Source: Cerrena zonata (Eukaryota > Basidiomycota > Agaricomycetes > Polyporales > Cerrenaceae). From it: 64,000 nucleotides of DNA. This document shows positions 11,473 to 23,371 of the stretch, in pieces (the first letter of the stretch is position 1; the number at the start of each line of letters is the position of its first letter). The DNA is taken from assembly GCA_038087015.1 (NCBI GenBank), contig JASBNA010000111.1, positions 1-64,000 of the forward strand, given 5' to 3'. Below the pieces are notes generated by a model. That model made no database searches, was not told where the DNA came from, and saw nothing but the letters and a program-made list of their open reading frames with translations. A program made the translations under genes and the position numbers.

Positions 11473-12174
11473 TTGCTGAATATTTTCTACTGCTTTGCTC
11501 TTTGTTGTCAGATTGTTTTGCTTGCTAGCTTACGTTAGTATACTTATTATTATTACTTATATGACTTGATGCGTGTAGAGTACTGTAACTGTGGTCTATG
11601 CTTTGTTACCTATATGATACATATGAGGATCCCCCCACTACGGCCCAAAGATTCAATGGCTAGCATCGGCCCCCCAGCATATGCTGAACCGATGTCTTCA
11701 GATGATAGGTTCATTCAACTCAGAATAGTAGTCACATTCGAAGGCAGTAGCAGTATAGCTTGTGACAAGGTGGTTGATTGAGTATGTCCATCGTTCGAGG
11801 CGAGATAGGAACAATTCAACATATCAGGTTGCAGGTAACATGACGCAGCTTTCATATCGAGAAGACCACGATGGACTGTGTGGTATAACAGTCAGATGTC
11901 GAGTTGAGAGTGGCCAGTTCGTAATCTAGGCGCAGTGACTTGGACAGCAGGAACCTGAATAGCAATAGAACGTCTTGCATATTGGTGTCGTATTAGGTTT
12001 CATTGCGAGATTGCATACCCAGCCCGAGCAAGACGACCGTCAAGATGAGGACGGACTATTCGTGTAAGCAATCCGTCCCTCCCCTTCCTGTACAAAGCAA
12101 CACGGCGGAGACGATGATAAGTAGCCAGGTGTATAACGACAATAATGATACAAGCGAAGAAATCCACTACAGGT
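11473..12174. other. Convergent intergenic region
   Basis: Lies between the 3' ends of the PHD/SET gene (plus) and VPS29 (minus). It presumably holds both 3' untranslated regions. I see no further gene. Confidence 0.5.
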
Positions 12175-12980
12175 TTACCAAACACTCTGCGTCTGCGGAG
12201 TGGGACTCGAGGGAATGCTCTGAGGCAGTACTGCGCTCTTTGGCGGTTCCTTGTGCACTTCAAGATCCTTCCTCCACTCAATCTTGTCCACACGTACTTC
12301 GCCTTCGATAAACTGGTAGACATAAGTAACCACCACGGGTCCTTGGATGTCCATCAAGGCGAAAGAGGGGATTGGGTCTCTGAAACGATCGCAGTATGTT
12401 AGTTACATAGATTACGACAGTAGCAGGTTACGCACCCGTTGTATGTTCCTGTCCAGGCCCCTGACGCTGAGCCTGGGTTGACAAAGAAGTGGTTGTCGTG
12501 CTCGATGGCTTGGAAGCTGCGTGTAGTTTGGTTTTAGTTTCGAATTCAACAGTGTATGATAGCAAGTACGCACGTATGGGTGTGACCAGAAATGAGAACG
12601 TCAACATCCATCTGCCTTGCAATAGCACTCAGTGAGCTCAGATCTCCCGTTGGAATACATTGGTGTCCGTGAATAACACCTATCCGTATCGGCGAATGTG
12701 TCACTGTAGCAGACAAGGGAAATGGTGTCTATGCAAATGTAATGAGATATATTGAGTACGGAAGCACGAAGTGAGTCACTCACTTCGTCATAGTCGCCGC
12801 GGACGATATGTACGTCTGGTGCTACGGTACGGAGGTATTCGTACGTTTCCCGATCACAGAGGTTACCGGTGCATAGAATTTGTTGAATCTTTCCGGGTAC
12901 GAGTAGTTTCTTGAACTTTGCCGGGAGGTCATGACCCGGTGGGGAACGTGAAGATCACCAATGACGAGGACGAGAACCAT
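12175..12980 (-). CDS. VPS29: VPS29, retromer subunit (apparent 1-nt frameshift)
   Basis: The minus-strand exons give the metallophosphoesterase-fold protein of the retromer, which recycles cargo from endosome to Golgi. Visible family segments are [13 protein letters not shown] at the start (12980), [62 protein letters not shown] and a C-terminal [15 protein letters not shown]. Three introns are clean (donors GTGAGT, GTGCGT, GTGCGT). Between HVPHR and the next expected residues HDLPAKF, the reading frame slips by one base at about 12940 ('gacccggtggg' on plus): one extra G/C there would give [10 protein letters not shown]. The rest of the gene is well conserved, so an assembly indel in the short homopolymer is likelier than a true pseudogene. 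Confidence 0.88.
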
Positions 12981-13189
12981 TTCGATGTTGATAGCAGAGA
13001 GAAACAAGCACCACACGCGCAGTCCCGGAAAGGAAGTGGCGCTTGTCTCGTATTGTACAGCAAGGTCACCACTACAACTTTCTTATTTTAATACAACATA
13101 CTTCAGAGAACGTAGTTGCGACTGTGTCATTGTATACTAACAGGGAAACTACGACAAACTGTGGTACTTCTAGCGAAACAAATACATAA
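12981..13189. other. Short intergenic region upstream of VPS29
   Basis: Separates the VPS29 start (minus) from the 3' end of the superoxide dismutase gene (minus). It presumably carries the VPS29 promoter. No other feature seen. Confidence 0.4.
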
Positions 13190-14141
13190 TCATTGAGAAG
13201 CCTCCAAGAACCTCTTTTCCGCCTCCTCGAAGTTGATCACATGCCAAATAGCCTTCAAGTACTGGAAAGACAAAGAATAAGCAAACGCTCCACAGCGCGG
13301 ACGAGTATCACTTACATCGGGCTTAACATTCTTGTATTGCAAGTAGAAAGCGTGCTCCCAAATATCGATACCAATAATGGGCACATGGGTCAAAAGGGGA
13401 TCCTGATTAGCAGTGGTAACAATCTCGAGCTTTTTGGTCTCAGGGTTGTATCCGAGCCAGCCCCAGCCAGAGCCCTGGATGGCAGCAGTAGTATTGTTCA
13501 TCTTTGTCTTGAAAGCTAAGAGACGAGCTCGTTAAACACGTTTACCTGGGAACAATGTAATAAAGAGATACGTACCGTCAATAGAGCCAAAGTCACGTTC
13601 GAGAGCAGCCTTGAAGGGGCCGTCAGCGAGCTTGCCTCCGCCAGTAGCAGACGGAGCGAGATTCTTCCAGAAAAGAGTGTGGTTGATATGACCTAAACTG
13701 ATATCAATAAATCCCTTTCAATGGATCGATAGCACGACTCAGCGCACCTCCACCATTGAACTTCAAAGCGGCTTGCAGCTTGATCCTGTCCTTAGGTGAC
13801 TCCGTTTTGGCATACGCTTCTTCAGCCGCATTCAAGCCATTGACATAGGTTTGGTGGTGCTTGGTGTGGTGGAGTGTCATGATTTCACCCGAGATGTGGG
13901 GTTCGAGGGCCTATAGCGAAAGACGTAATTCAATACGTTGAAAGCAAGATACGGAATACGAATACGGAGAACAGAGCGATATAGAAAGCAAGTTAGCAAG
14001 CACTGGTATCATGTACGAAGTTGAACGTACGTCATAAGCATAATCCAACTTGGGCAATGTATGAATCGACGCAACGGGGGTCCTCGCGAAGGAGGAAACA
14101 AGACGAGTCGATCGGGTAGCTGAACGTGCGAGGCCGAGCAT
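13190..14141 (-). CDS. SOD2: Mitochondrial manganese superoxide dismutase
   Basis: Converts superoxide to hydrogen peroxide and oxygen in the mitochondrial matrix. The start at 14141 opens with an Arg/Ser-rich presequence ([20 protein letters not shown]). The mature region then shows [32 protein letters not shown] with the first metal-binding His; [12 protein letters not shown] with the second; the [10 protein letters not shown] segment; and [13 protein letters not shown] with the Asp and His ligands. It ends [20 protein letters not shown]. Four introns interrupt it. All four metal ligands are present, so an active enzyme is expected. The WGWL and [11 protein letters not shown] signatures favour manganese over iron. 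No sign of damage. Confidence 0.95.
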
Positions 14142-14926
14142 TTTGAAAGCTATTAGAAGAGATATTCAAGGATGAGTAATGAAACAGGTGTTCTGTCGGG
14201 GTCAATGAGGTACATACTATGTGTATGGACACGGAGGTTTATATGTCTGAGGGAAAGGAGTATTTCGGGCAACGCTAGCAAATGGCTAATTTCTGACATC
14301 ATCCCCACGTGCTTCTCCGTAGTTTCTCAGCACGTGGGGGCAACACGAAGATATGTTTTCGTCAGCTCAATTTCGAGAAGTTCTCAACTGCATGCCATAC
14401 AATGATATTGATAACGACAGCTATATATTTCATACTTTCCGCCAGCGGCACTTTATAGCAAAGTAGCGAAGAGAGCCGTGTTTCGAGAGGCTGAACCAAC
14501 ACATCAAAAGTCCGGGCCCAACTACTGTACTCAATCTCCCGACATTCTATTTCCGATTCCGTGCTCGCTATCCCGCAATACCCCTAACGCTACAAAGCAC
14601 GAAATGTAAGATATCTCTGGACGTTGTGAAACTATACCATTTGACAGTTCAAGTAAGTATGCTTTCGAATTTGAAGCGCTGATGGTTGCTCGATATGGAC
14701 CTTGGCGTTCGGTGTACCATGATAGATTACGCAATTGCAGTTGAATGATTGCGCCAATTTTGAGAACCTTCGCTACCATTCAGACGCACTACTGGCGAAG
14801 TGAGCAGAAATTGCGAATTCTCCCTCTCAAAAGTGTTACCAGTAATACATTCCGTTCAATGCAAACACGGGGTCACACTATCTGATACGTACATTTAATC
14901 TTTCAACTCCGGACAGTAACGTCTTC
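14142..14926. other. Intergenic region upstream of SOD2
   Basis: Separates the SOD start (14141, minus) from the stop of the AA9 gene (14927, minus). It contains the dyad CACGTGCTTCTC...CTCAGCACGTGGGG at about 14307-14340, with two CACGTG E-box cores near the SOD promoter. No gene seen. Confidence 0.45.
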
Positions 14927-16182
14927 CTAACTTCCGCCGGTCCAACTACAGCGAGAATCGTCAGCCTCGTCACCTGAGGCAAGTACACAGCGATAATGTG
15001 GACTTACACAGGTGGGCCAGGGATGGGATAAGCTCCGGTATCCTGGTACGCATCGAATACAATGCCTGGGCTGCGTCACATCCCCTTAGTAACTTTTTAT
15101 GATCCAAGAAGATTCAGGAGAACTAACGTCGTAGGAGTGTAAGCACCAGGAAAAGAGACCAATCCAGAGGTAGGAAGAGCGTTACCGGAACCCGTCACTG
15201 CAATTTGAATGCATGAGGGATAGACTGCAAACGACGTAGCATGAGTAATATTGGAGGTGGGGGAAGTCGAAAAAACAAACATTGAGCACCGGGATAGGTA
15301 TATGCCGCATGAAGAGCGATACTTTAGAAGTAGGTTAGGTAGCTGATATCTCTTGCAGAGTTACCAGATACCTACATCTCGTGTCTGACTATGTACTGGC
15401 CTGGAGCTAATTTGGGCGGGACGGTGAATGTGTAGATCGAGTTATCGGCCGTAAGAATATCCGTTGCGGCCCATTTTCCGTCTGCGGTTTTACCGCTTTC
15501 TGTTACTTTGAACCAGACGGCTCTGTATTCAGAATATTTAACAACTCTCCGTAAGAACAGTATATTTATGAGGACGTACGCATTGCCAGGGCTCCATTTC
15601 GTGATGTCGCTAGGTGCCTTGGCCATATAGGTGATCATCGGTCCCATATGTCTACACACAAAGCAATGTAAGCCCTCTAAAATCACAATAAAGACACAAC
15701 ACATACGAGTCGGGCCAAGTGGTCCAATTGAGATGGACTTGGGAACCAGCGGGAACCGTTGCGAACATAGGTGCAGGAGCCGAACCTGGCTCTCCTCCAT
15801 CGGCGTATCCATTGCATTGAATGCTGTCAACAAACGCGTTACTCCTCTCTCTATATATAAGTACAAAGAAAAGATAAATGACGTACTCAATCAAAGATAA
15901 ATCCGTAACGGGGCCTAGACAAATGGTAAACGATGCATCCTCAATCTAGAACTGGAATAAAGAATCCGATAAGCAAACGAAGGGCCTACCATTACCGGGG
16001 ATCTTCCTGATGATCCTCTGGGGTGGAGGGTTGTAGTACGGGTCCGAGTACGGGAGATATCCTGTATAATGGGTCGATCCTACAACGACGTCTTGGACGT
16101 ATCCATGTCCGCGGACTCCAGGAAAAAGCAAACCAGCGAGCGAGAGGGCGAGGAATGAGGAGAGTAGGTTGAGCATCTTCAA
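14927..16182 (-). CDS. AA9 lytic polysaccharide monooxygenase (secreted)
   Basis: Copper enzyme that oxidatively cleaves cellulose or related glucans outside the cell. The start at 16182 encodes a signal peptide (MKMLNLLSSFLALSLAGLLF) ending VRG, so the mature protein begins with the His of HGYVQDVVVG that forms half of the copper histidine brace. The second brace His is in HMGPMITYMAKAP, immediately after an intron. Other family segments are VHLNWTTWPDS, KLAPGQYIVRHEMIALHAA, YPSCIQIAVTGSG, VSFPGAYTP and a terminal PGPPVWTGGS. The last codons are split by an intron (donor GTAAGT, acceptor CTGTAG), with the stop at 14927. At least six introns. No carbohydrate-binding module follows. All key residues are present. 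Confidence 0.92.
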
Positions 16183-17561
16183 TGGTGTGATTTACGTTGG
16201 TCGTTACATGTCTCGAGACATTTATACTTATGGTCCATATGTCAAGAAATTCCAAAAACCAAATTATGTCTGGCAAGCGACATTTAAAGTTTAATAGAAA
16301 TGTGAACTCCAAGCTGGTCGTGACCGTTGCCGGCCCGCTGTTCTCAATACGACACGACCACAAATAAGTCAGAAGGACTAGAATAGGTCAAAGTGATAGA
16401 GTCTCAGAAGCACTAGAAGCACCAGGATGAAGTCAGATCAGCCAAGCCATGCAGTCAAAATGGTCAATCGTCGGAAAGACAAGGGTCGATATGGGTTGAT
16501 TGTCGGAAGCACTAGTGCCTAGAAGCTAAGGTATGTATTGAGAACACAGGAGGATCGTTAGAATGGTGAGACTGATAAGCCTTCGAGTGATGACAGGAAG
16601 TGTCCAGAGGTAGCGAGGATCAACCGTTCATCCGAGTAAGTTTACGGATCGACATGGTCACATACTCCGAAGGTTCCGCTATCGCAAGGTCTTTGTGTGT
16701 GCCGTTGCTAATAGTATAGGTGCTTGTTTATACCATATCAGGTCAACACAAACGAAGGATACTGGACAAATCAGCGTTGAAGCATGTATATTCGGACAGC
16801 ACGACTGGGACAGGCTAGAGTTCGAAACATCAAGCAAATCCGCAGGTGTCGTTGTTCGGGCAGCAGGGATTCCCGTCGGTTGAAGTTTGGAGATGCCCTG
16901 CTTAGAAGCAGAACACTTTCCCTCCCTCCTTCTTTCTCGACGTCACGGTAGAGTTAGTTGCGTGTTCGTTATTAAACCCATGGTTATGAGCACTGTGATT
17001 TTTCAAATTGACTCGGGAACTGTTGCGGCCGCCCGGACCGGGTTTGCAACTGAGATATTTACCATGCATTAATAGTATCTACAATAACAGGAACGATGCA
17101 TACATAAGACCACTCACTTACTCTCGTCACTCATACTTGAGTGACAAACAATTTCATCCTTGAAAGAAGCTTGAAAGCTGAAACAGTTCACGTGATTCTG
17201 TCATTACTATACTTGCCTATTATAGGTTGGGGGCCCAGTCTTCCGGCGTTCAATATTTGGTACTCGGTGCTGCCAGATACGTGCGTGACAGTGGAACATC
17301 AATCTCCGCAGACATTACAGACCTACCTTACATTGTTGTTTGAACGACTAATGTTACCTTCCATGCTTCCTAGGTATGTTCTTGTCTCCATACTCAACGA
17401 TCCTTAAACAGAATACCCGTTGCTAGACACGGGTCGAAAAATATTTTTCGATCCCCGCAGCCCCTATTTTACTTTCTGTTTCAGTGTTTGGTTTCCTTAG
17501 CTTTTAACTTGTCTCTATCTCATTTCACACTGTTTGGCTTTGAATTCCCCTGGTGCACAAC
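16183..17561. other. Intergenic region between AA9 and dynamin genes
   Basis: Divergent promoter space for the AA9 gene (minus) and the dynamin gene (plus). Short open frames exist (for example 17141-17407) but show no family features. The segment 16370-16660 is rich in AG/GA words such as 'cagaag'. I see no gene. Confidence 0.45.
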
Positions 17562-20561
17562 ATGTCTCCCTCCCCACAGCTGTCTAGCTCGGATTCTGCC
17601 TACGCCCAAAGACGCAAACAGCACCTTGCGCTCATCAATCAACTCCGAGCCATAGGGTAAGGACCAACTTTCTAACATACATGACAACTATAAACTTTCC
17701 CCAGTGCACAGGCGGATCTCGACCTTCCACGAATAGCTGTGATTGGCAACCAGAGCGCAGGAAAATCAAGTCTCGTCGAAGCTATTTCCGGGGTATATTA
17801 AATGCTCGAGCTATACGGGGATCCTCTACTGATGTACTTTACACCAGATAAGTGTTCCCCGTGATGCTGGAACTTGTACTAGATGTCCAATGGAGTGCCG
17901 TCTCTCTCATTCCTCTGGAGGCTGGGGTTGTCAAGTTTCTATCCGATGGGAGTTCAAAGAAGACGGGGCACGCCAAGATGAAGTCTGCGAGGTTCCGTTT
18001 GGACCTGCCATCACCTCGAAAGCAGATGTCGAAGCTGTACTCAGGCGTGCCCAAACTGCTGTCCTCAACCCAAGTCGTCCCTTGTCCGACTTTCTGCTCA
18101 CCGACGTCAATAAACTCCAAAACATGGGTTCAAAACAACTCAAGTTCTCTCGAAATACTGTTTGTGTCAATTTACAAGGTCCAGAATTTACCGAGCTCGC
18201 ATTCGTTGACCTTCCAGGTGAGAGACATCGATTTTGACTTCAATGATCCTACGCTCAAGAGCACGATGTAGGCATCATTCAAAATGCAGAGTCAGAGACC
18301 GTTAAACTGGTCGAAGACTTAGTGCTGTCCCATATCCGAGGGAACTGCATCATTCTAGTAACCTTGCCAATGTCAGGTAAACTTACTTCTCCATTCTGGC
18401 GTGACCTCCAGTATTTATCAGTTCGTTAGATGACATTGAGAACCAGAAGGCTATGCGATTAGCAAAACAAGTAGATCCTATTGGCACGCGAACAATTGGT
18501 ACGTTTCTATACCACGAACTCAATTCTGCTTTGTTGAGTTGTATCCAGGTGTTCTCACTAAACCCGATACACTCACTACGGGTGCCATTAAGGCGAGGAA
18601 TTTATGGTTAGATGTTATCGAAGGGCGCCGGTTCTCACTTCGTCATGGGTACTATTGTACACGTCAACCCGACGACGAAGAACGAAGTAAAGGTATATCA
18701 GCCGAAGAAGCACGCCGGGTGGAGAAAGATTTTTTCTTGCGAATTTCACCCTGGTCCAAATCTTCCCAGCAATATCGCTTTGGAACGCACAATCTCATCA
18801 ACAACATCAGCACGCTTCTTAGTCAACTTATTGACGAAAAGTAAGATTTCTATCCCCCTCGCATTCCGTTTCTTCTCTAACGAATCGGATACCTCTGCCC
18901 AACTCTCCAGATTACCAAGCATGCAGTTGGAAGTCGATAACCAACTTGACAAGTGCATGAAGCGCTTGGCTGAACTACCCGCTCCAATCACGTCCGACCC
19001 TTCATCGTATATTCTTAGTCTTGTCACTTCATTTTGCAGTAGTGTTCGTCTTAACGTTCATGGTGATCCACATTCCGCCGAACTAGTGCAAGCCACTCGA
19101 AAAATTTACGGAAGTTTCAAACATGACATTCGTTCATCGGCTCCCGAGTTTCTACCTTTCGTAGATAAACAGGACATCCCTGCCGATGTCGCCAAGTACC
19201 TCAACCTGGACGAAGATGACGAAGATGATGAGGACATGCCCATTGAAAATCGGGGTCCTAAACCCCATAACTATATCTTTCTCCAAGATGTCAAAAACCA
19301 CATCCAAAGGTTTGTCCCGTCATATCTAGAAATGTCGCTCTTAACACTTCTTGTCAGGTCGTTGACCCGAGAACTGCCTAACAACATACCCTATCCAGCT
19401 AAAACGGTACTCATCCAATCATCGCAGGGGACATGGTCGTCCGATAGTCGTCGATGCTTCGATGAGGTGCACAAAAAGCTTAAAGGCACACTTCACGAAC
19501 TCATCGATGATCAATTTAGCCGTTATGAGCATCTTAGAAGTCGTCTGAAGTACGTCCTCACGTTTGTCTATATATTGGTATTATTCCTTACCGACTGATC
19601 ACAGGCCCGTTGTCACCGAACTCATTGATGCAAGGCACAAGGAGACTTGGCATGACATCGAGAAGATGTTAAAACGTGAATCTCTACCATATACACAGAA
19701 TGGGCATTACTATCAGGTTACGAAGGAAAAGTATTTGGCAAAATACAAAGACGCAAGGGCTGGCCATGTCGTTTTGGAACGTCCTCAAAAACGTCAAAAG
19801 CTAAATGGTGGAGAGACAGCGCAAGCGAGTGAGTTTTCAGCTTCAGAGTACGTAGGGTATTCTTGAATTAGGACAATTTCCTTGATTATATAGGCCCTTC
19901 AGTTCCCGCTACAGAACAGCAAAAGACTGCAGCTGGCCGCCGTGGGCCTAGACATAGTGTCGCAACGTCAAATCAGCCTGTATCTGACTCACCTACGATA
20001 CCAACGGACATCTCTTCTGGGAGCCCGCCCGCACCACAACGCGCTCCAGAGCCTACGGCCGATGTCCCTCAATCCAACAAACGCTCGCTGCCCGTTGATG
20101 ACGAACAGCGTGCTGCAGTCGAACGCAGGGTTTTAGCCGGACTTGCAGAATTGGGTTATAACTGCTCAGTTGTGGATCTCGGAAAACTGGTCCCGCCCGA
20201 TATATACGAACAAGAGATGGACGTTATGGCGGAAGTCCGAGCGTATTTCCATGTCCCCTATAAGGTATGTCATTCACAGCTACATACAATGACGGAACTA
20301 AAACAGGATGCTGCACTCTCTTAGCGAGTCATCGACAATATCCCTATGACAATCGACCATACGTTCTTGTTCTCATTCTCCGAGCTACTGCAAAGCTTCT
20401 TGATTGAGAAACTTGCACTTGGAACGGCAGATTCTGCTAGTCGATGTGCGAAGTACCTATCGGAGGACCCAGGAGTTGTTGCAGAGAGAGAAGAGCTGCT
20501 AAGCAAGAAGAAACGTCTGGATAGCATACGAACAGAACTTGTCAACTTTGGCGTTGTATAG
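17562..20561 (+). CDS. Dynamin-family GTPase
   Basis: Large GTPase of the dynamin/Mx/Vps1 group. The start is MSPSPQLSSSDSAYAQRRKQ. G1 is AVIGNQSAGKSSLVEAISG, split from the G2 region (PRDAGTCTRCPMECRL) by an intron. G3 is FVDLPG and G4 VLTKPD. The middle domain follows, with an acidic stretch DEDDEDDEDMP. The C-terminal GTPase effector domain ends RLDSIRTELVNFGVV at 20561. Between middle domain and effector domain lies a Pro/Ser/Ala-rich low-complexity linker of about 80 residues, and no PH domain is seen. That arrangement, with the CTRCPMECRL variant, is common in basidiomycete Mx-like dynamins rather than Vps1 or Dnm1. An apparent in-frame TAG at 20322 is the acceptor of a 60-nt intron (20265-20324), not a stop. 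Confidence 0.88.
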
Positions 20562-20862
20562 TTCCTCTCCGTGGATTCGTGTAGGTTATTCAGCATCCGA
20601 CACTTCTCAGAGCCTAGTAATCATGTGATTCATGAAGATACTGTCTATAAAAATTACACGGCACTTCTAGAAAGATGAAAGAGAGTCAGAGAGTCTGGAG
20701 ACCATGAACTGACGCTCTCCGTAGATGATCACGAAGGTTGCTATATCAAGTCATGCACTCTGTGATCGATCACTGAAATTTACCCTCGGTGACTGCTTGA
20801 CTGGTCGTATGACTTTAAGAACGAACCATTTCCTATTCGTGTACCTCAGCTTCATAATTTGA
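20562..20862. other. Intergenic region before PDX2
   Basis: Contains the short direct repeat 'agagtcagagagtctgg' and presumably the PDX2 promoter. No gene seen. Confidence 0.4.
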
Positions 20863-21805
20863 ATGCAACAAGAGGAGGACTCGCAGAAGGATGTCCGCAT
20901 TGGCATATTGGGTATGTCTTTCTCCAGTATCCCTACGAATTTGAACTAGACGTCTTTGCAGCGCTACAAGGCGCGTTTGCCGAGCACCAGATCATGTTGA
21001 GGAAGGTCACTTCGAAACGGAAGATTGTGATCGTTCTGGTTCGCACTCAAGATGAACTTGAGACATGCGATGCTCTTATTATACCAGGAGGAGGTCTGTA
21101 ATGATAGGGTTGACATTCGTTTGCATGACATGTATTGACCCGTGGAAAATACAATAGAGTCGACAACCATCGCACTCCTGGCCCGGCTGGCTGGGCTCTT
21201 GGAACCCCTCCGTGACTTTTCAAAGAAGAAACCTATATGGGGGACTTGTGCGGGCGCCATACTTCTAGCTTCCGGTGTCGAGAATGCGAAGAAAGGCGGG
21301 CAGGAGCTACTCCACGGAATGTCGATCACTATCGAGAGAAATGGATGGGGTTCTCAAGTAAGCACTCATGCCCAACGAACTGACATTGCTCAACTCCTTT
21401 TGACCGATAGGTGGAGTCGTTTGAAGCTCCTTTAGAGGTGGAAGGTTTGCGCGAGCCCGAACGTCCCTTCCATGGTATCTTCATTCGCGCACCAGTATGT
21501 AGTGTCTTTAGATTGTGCATGGTTGATCGATATTGACGAAATTTTAGGTTGTGATTTCGACAAACACTTCACCTACAGACCCCCCGATCGTCGTGATCTC
21601 CCGAATTTCCGCATCTCTTCTCCCCACATCTCAGACTGTCGTCCCGCTTGATGAAGATGATACTGATCCTCGTGATCCTCGCACGGTGGTTGCCCTTCGA
21701 CAAGGGCAGCATCTTCTTACGACCTTCCATCCAGAGTTAACGAAGGATAACAGATTTCATGAGTATTTTGTGACGGAATGTGTACTTCCGTCAGTTCCAC
21801 CCTAA
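20863..21805 (+). CDS. SNO1: Pyridoxal 5'-phosphate synthase glutaminase subunit (PDX2/SNO)
   Basis: Class I-type glutamine amidotransferase that hands ammonia to PDX1/SNZ for vitamin B6 synthesis. The start is the ATG at 20863: exon 1 (20863-20911) encodes [15 protein letters not shown] and splices across a 50-nt intron into [17 protein letters not shown], the diagnostic start of this family. Next come ALIIPGGG, spliced to ESTTIALLA; the nucleophile motif [13 protein letters not shown]; an ERNGWGSQ segment spliced to VESFEAPL; and the catalytic HPELT near the C-terminus. Cys and His of the triad are present. The insertion of about 20 residues around [16 protein letters not shown] is typical of fungal forms. 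The partner synthase gene is not in this window. Confidence 0.93.
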
Positions 21806-22248
21806 ATCTCATACATAACCCAAACTTCTATCTTACAAATTGTAAGCGTCTACAGTCTATCTAATGCAATGTATCTCTAGGAATATCGACATCTGCTGCC
21901 CATCGAAAGAGAGTATATCTAGGTTAAGTGTAAGTTCCATTCGCGTGCTGCGATTTGCCTTTACGCTGCACCATTCGCATTAAGCACAAATACCACATGT
22001 CAAGGGATGGTATGTATCAACTCACCTTCTCCCATTGATCATATTTCGTCGAGCAGTTCTGATTCAAACAGAGTACATATATCCTCTCACAACGCTCCGA
22101 AGACGAAGGTGTAACAAAAATAAACTAAAGTGATGGAGGAAACCTCCTGAACTCGTCTTGGATGGCTAAACTGAATCAACGCAACACATACGTAAATATG
22201 GACTAGTATCTACTCTCCGAACAGACCGCGTCATATCAATTCTAAGCC
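21806..22248. other. Intergenic region
   Basis: Lies between the 3' ends of PDX2 (plus) and the acidic-protein gene (minus). AT-rich with no supported feature. Confidence 0.4.
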
Positions 22249-22926
22249 CTACTGCTCCTCCTGCTCCTCCTCCTGCTCCTCGTCATCAGACGCCTCCTCT
22301 AATAGTACTATATCTTCCCTCCCTTCTAGAAACCTCCTCATGGCCTCAATATCCGCGTCGACCACATCCTCCGGAGTAAGGTCGTCATCCTGACCATCTT
22401 CCTCGCTCAGCATCTTTTCCTCTTCCTTCGTCATGAACGTGTCGAACATTTTGTCGGGATCAATTATAGTGACAAATTCTAGCTGGCATGAGTCGGGATC
22501 TGCCCCGACTACATCGCACACGAAGAATGGTTTGGCGATCGTCTCCTCTTCCTCAGATGGGACCGGCGTCCTAGCTGTCATCTGGGCTTGAGTACCGTTG
22601 TACGTCTCGAAGTCCATTCTTGTGACCATCATCAATCTCTCCGTGCACGTCTTGGCACGATACTCGCGTCGCTTTTGTATGATATCAAACCCCTGGTAAT
22701 GGAGCTCGACATCTGTCTCTCTTGGCCACCATAGCAAGCGCAGCTCGGATTCCGGCAGTGTTTTTTCTATTTCTGCTGCTATTGGAAGGGATTCCGATAG
22801 TTGTGACATGCTCGTCTTGTATTCGAATCGTTCCAAAGCCTGCTTGTTCATGTCTGTGATCATCACGTATCCTGTTATGATCTCCACTTGATTGCGCTGG
22901 TACTTGCTCATTTTCTTTGCAACCAA
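22249..22926 (-). CDS. Acidic protein of unknown function, 'TGY' family member A
   Basis: A single-exon reading frame of 225 residues (start 22926, alternative Met at 22911: MSKYQRNQVEIITGYVMITD). It opens with a V-x-x-x-TGY motif and has a central RLLWWPRETDVELHYQGFDI segment, a TPVPSEEEETIAKPFFVCDV stretch, then LEFVTIIDPD. The Glu-rich C-terminus ends in a run of E and Q. I do not recognise the family. The divergent neighbour at 23372 shares the TGY start, an aromatic-rich middle, a QFLTIVDDS-like segment and an acidic tail, so the two are probably ancient paralogues. A truncated, broken copy lies in inverted orientation at 43870-44490. No signal peptide or membrane segment. Confidence 0.7.
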   Translation of the reverse strand: MVAKKMSKYQRNQVEIITGYVMITDMNKQALERFEYKTSMSQLSESLPIAAEIEKTLPESELRLLWWPRETDVELHYQGFDIIQKRREYRAKTCTERLMMVTRMDFETYNGTQAQMTARTPVPSEEEETIAKPFFVCDVVGADPDSCQLEFVTIIDPDKMFDTFMTKEEEKMLSEEDGQDDDLTPEDVVDADIEAMRRFLEGREDIVLLEEASDDEEQEEEQEEQ

Positions 22927-23371
22927 GAGGGATGGACATCATCTCAGCCTTATCAATGTTTAATTACAAAATGCAAGACACTTACGAATGTGAATGCACG
23001 TTGATAACTAACACGAACGTCAGACATACCTCTTATACCTTTTATACCAGCATTTATCCTCTAGATCGGGCAGTACGCGTGTTTCTGGTGCTGTTCATTA
23101 TGTAAATAATGCGAAAAATTCTCATAGAATGTCTATAGGCCGGCAACCCCACTATCTGGTATAAGCTGATTTGTCATAGGCCCCGTGTCTCTTATATTTA
23201 TAGCAGTGTATCGAGCCCCTTCCACCAACCCATCCCCAACATACTGCATCATTCTGAATAACCAGTTGTGCTCAACTCGTACATCCACAAGTAAAAGTTC
23301 GCATTACTACAGGTTTGTGGCGCGTTCCATCCTCCGAATGTCATAGTACTGAAGATGCATCAGCACTGAGT
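22927..23371. promoter_or_regulatory. Divergent promoter of the TGY-family pair
   Basis: About 445 bases between the starts of two oppositely oriented paralogues. A TATA-like element, TATATTTATA, lies at about 23193-23202, upstream of member B. Shared regulation of the pair is inference. Confidence 0.4.

Noticed and set aside
17141..17407. 88-codon plus-strand frame upstream of the dynamin gene
   Set aside because: No domain, no splice partner, and position in promoter space suggest chance.
20310..20324. Apparent premature stop in the dynamin gene
   Set aside because: The TAG is the acceptor of a 60-nt intron (20265-20324); splicing yields the continuous YKRVIDNIPM segment.
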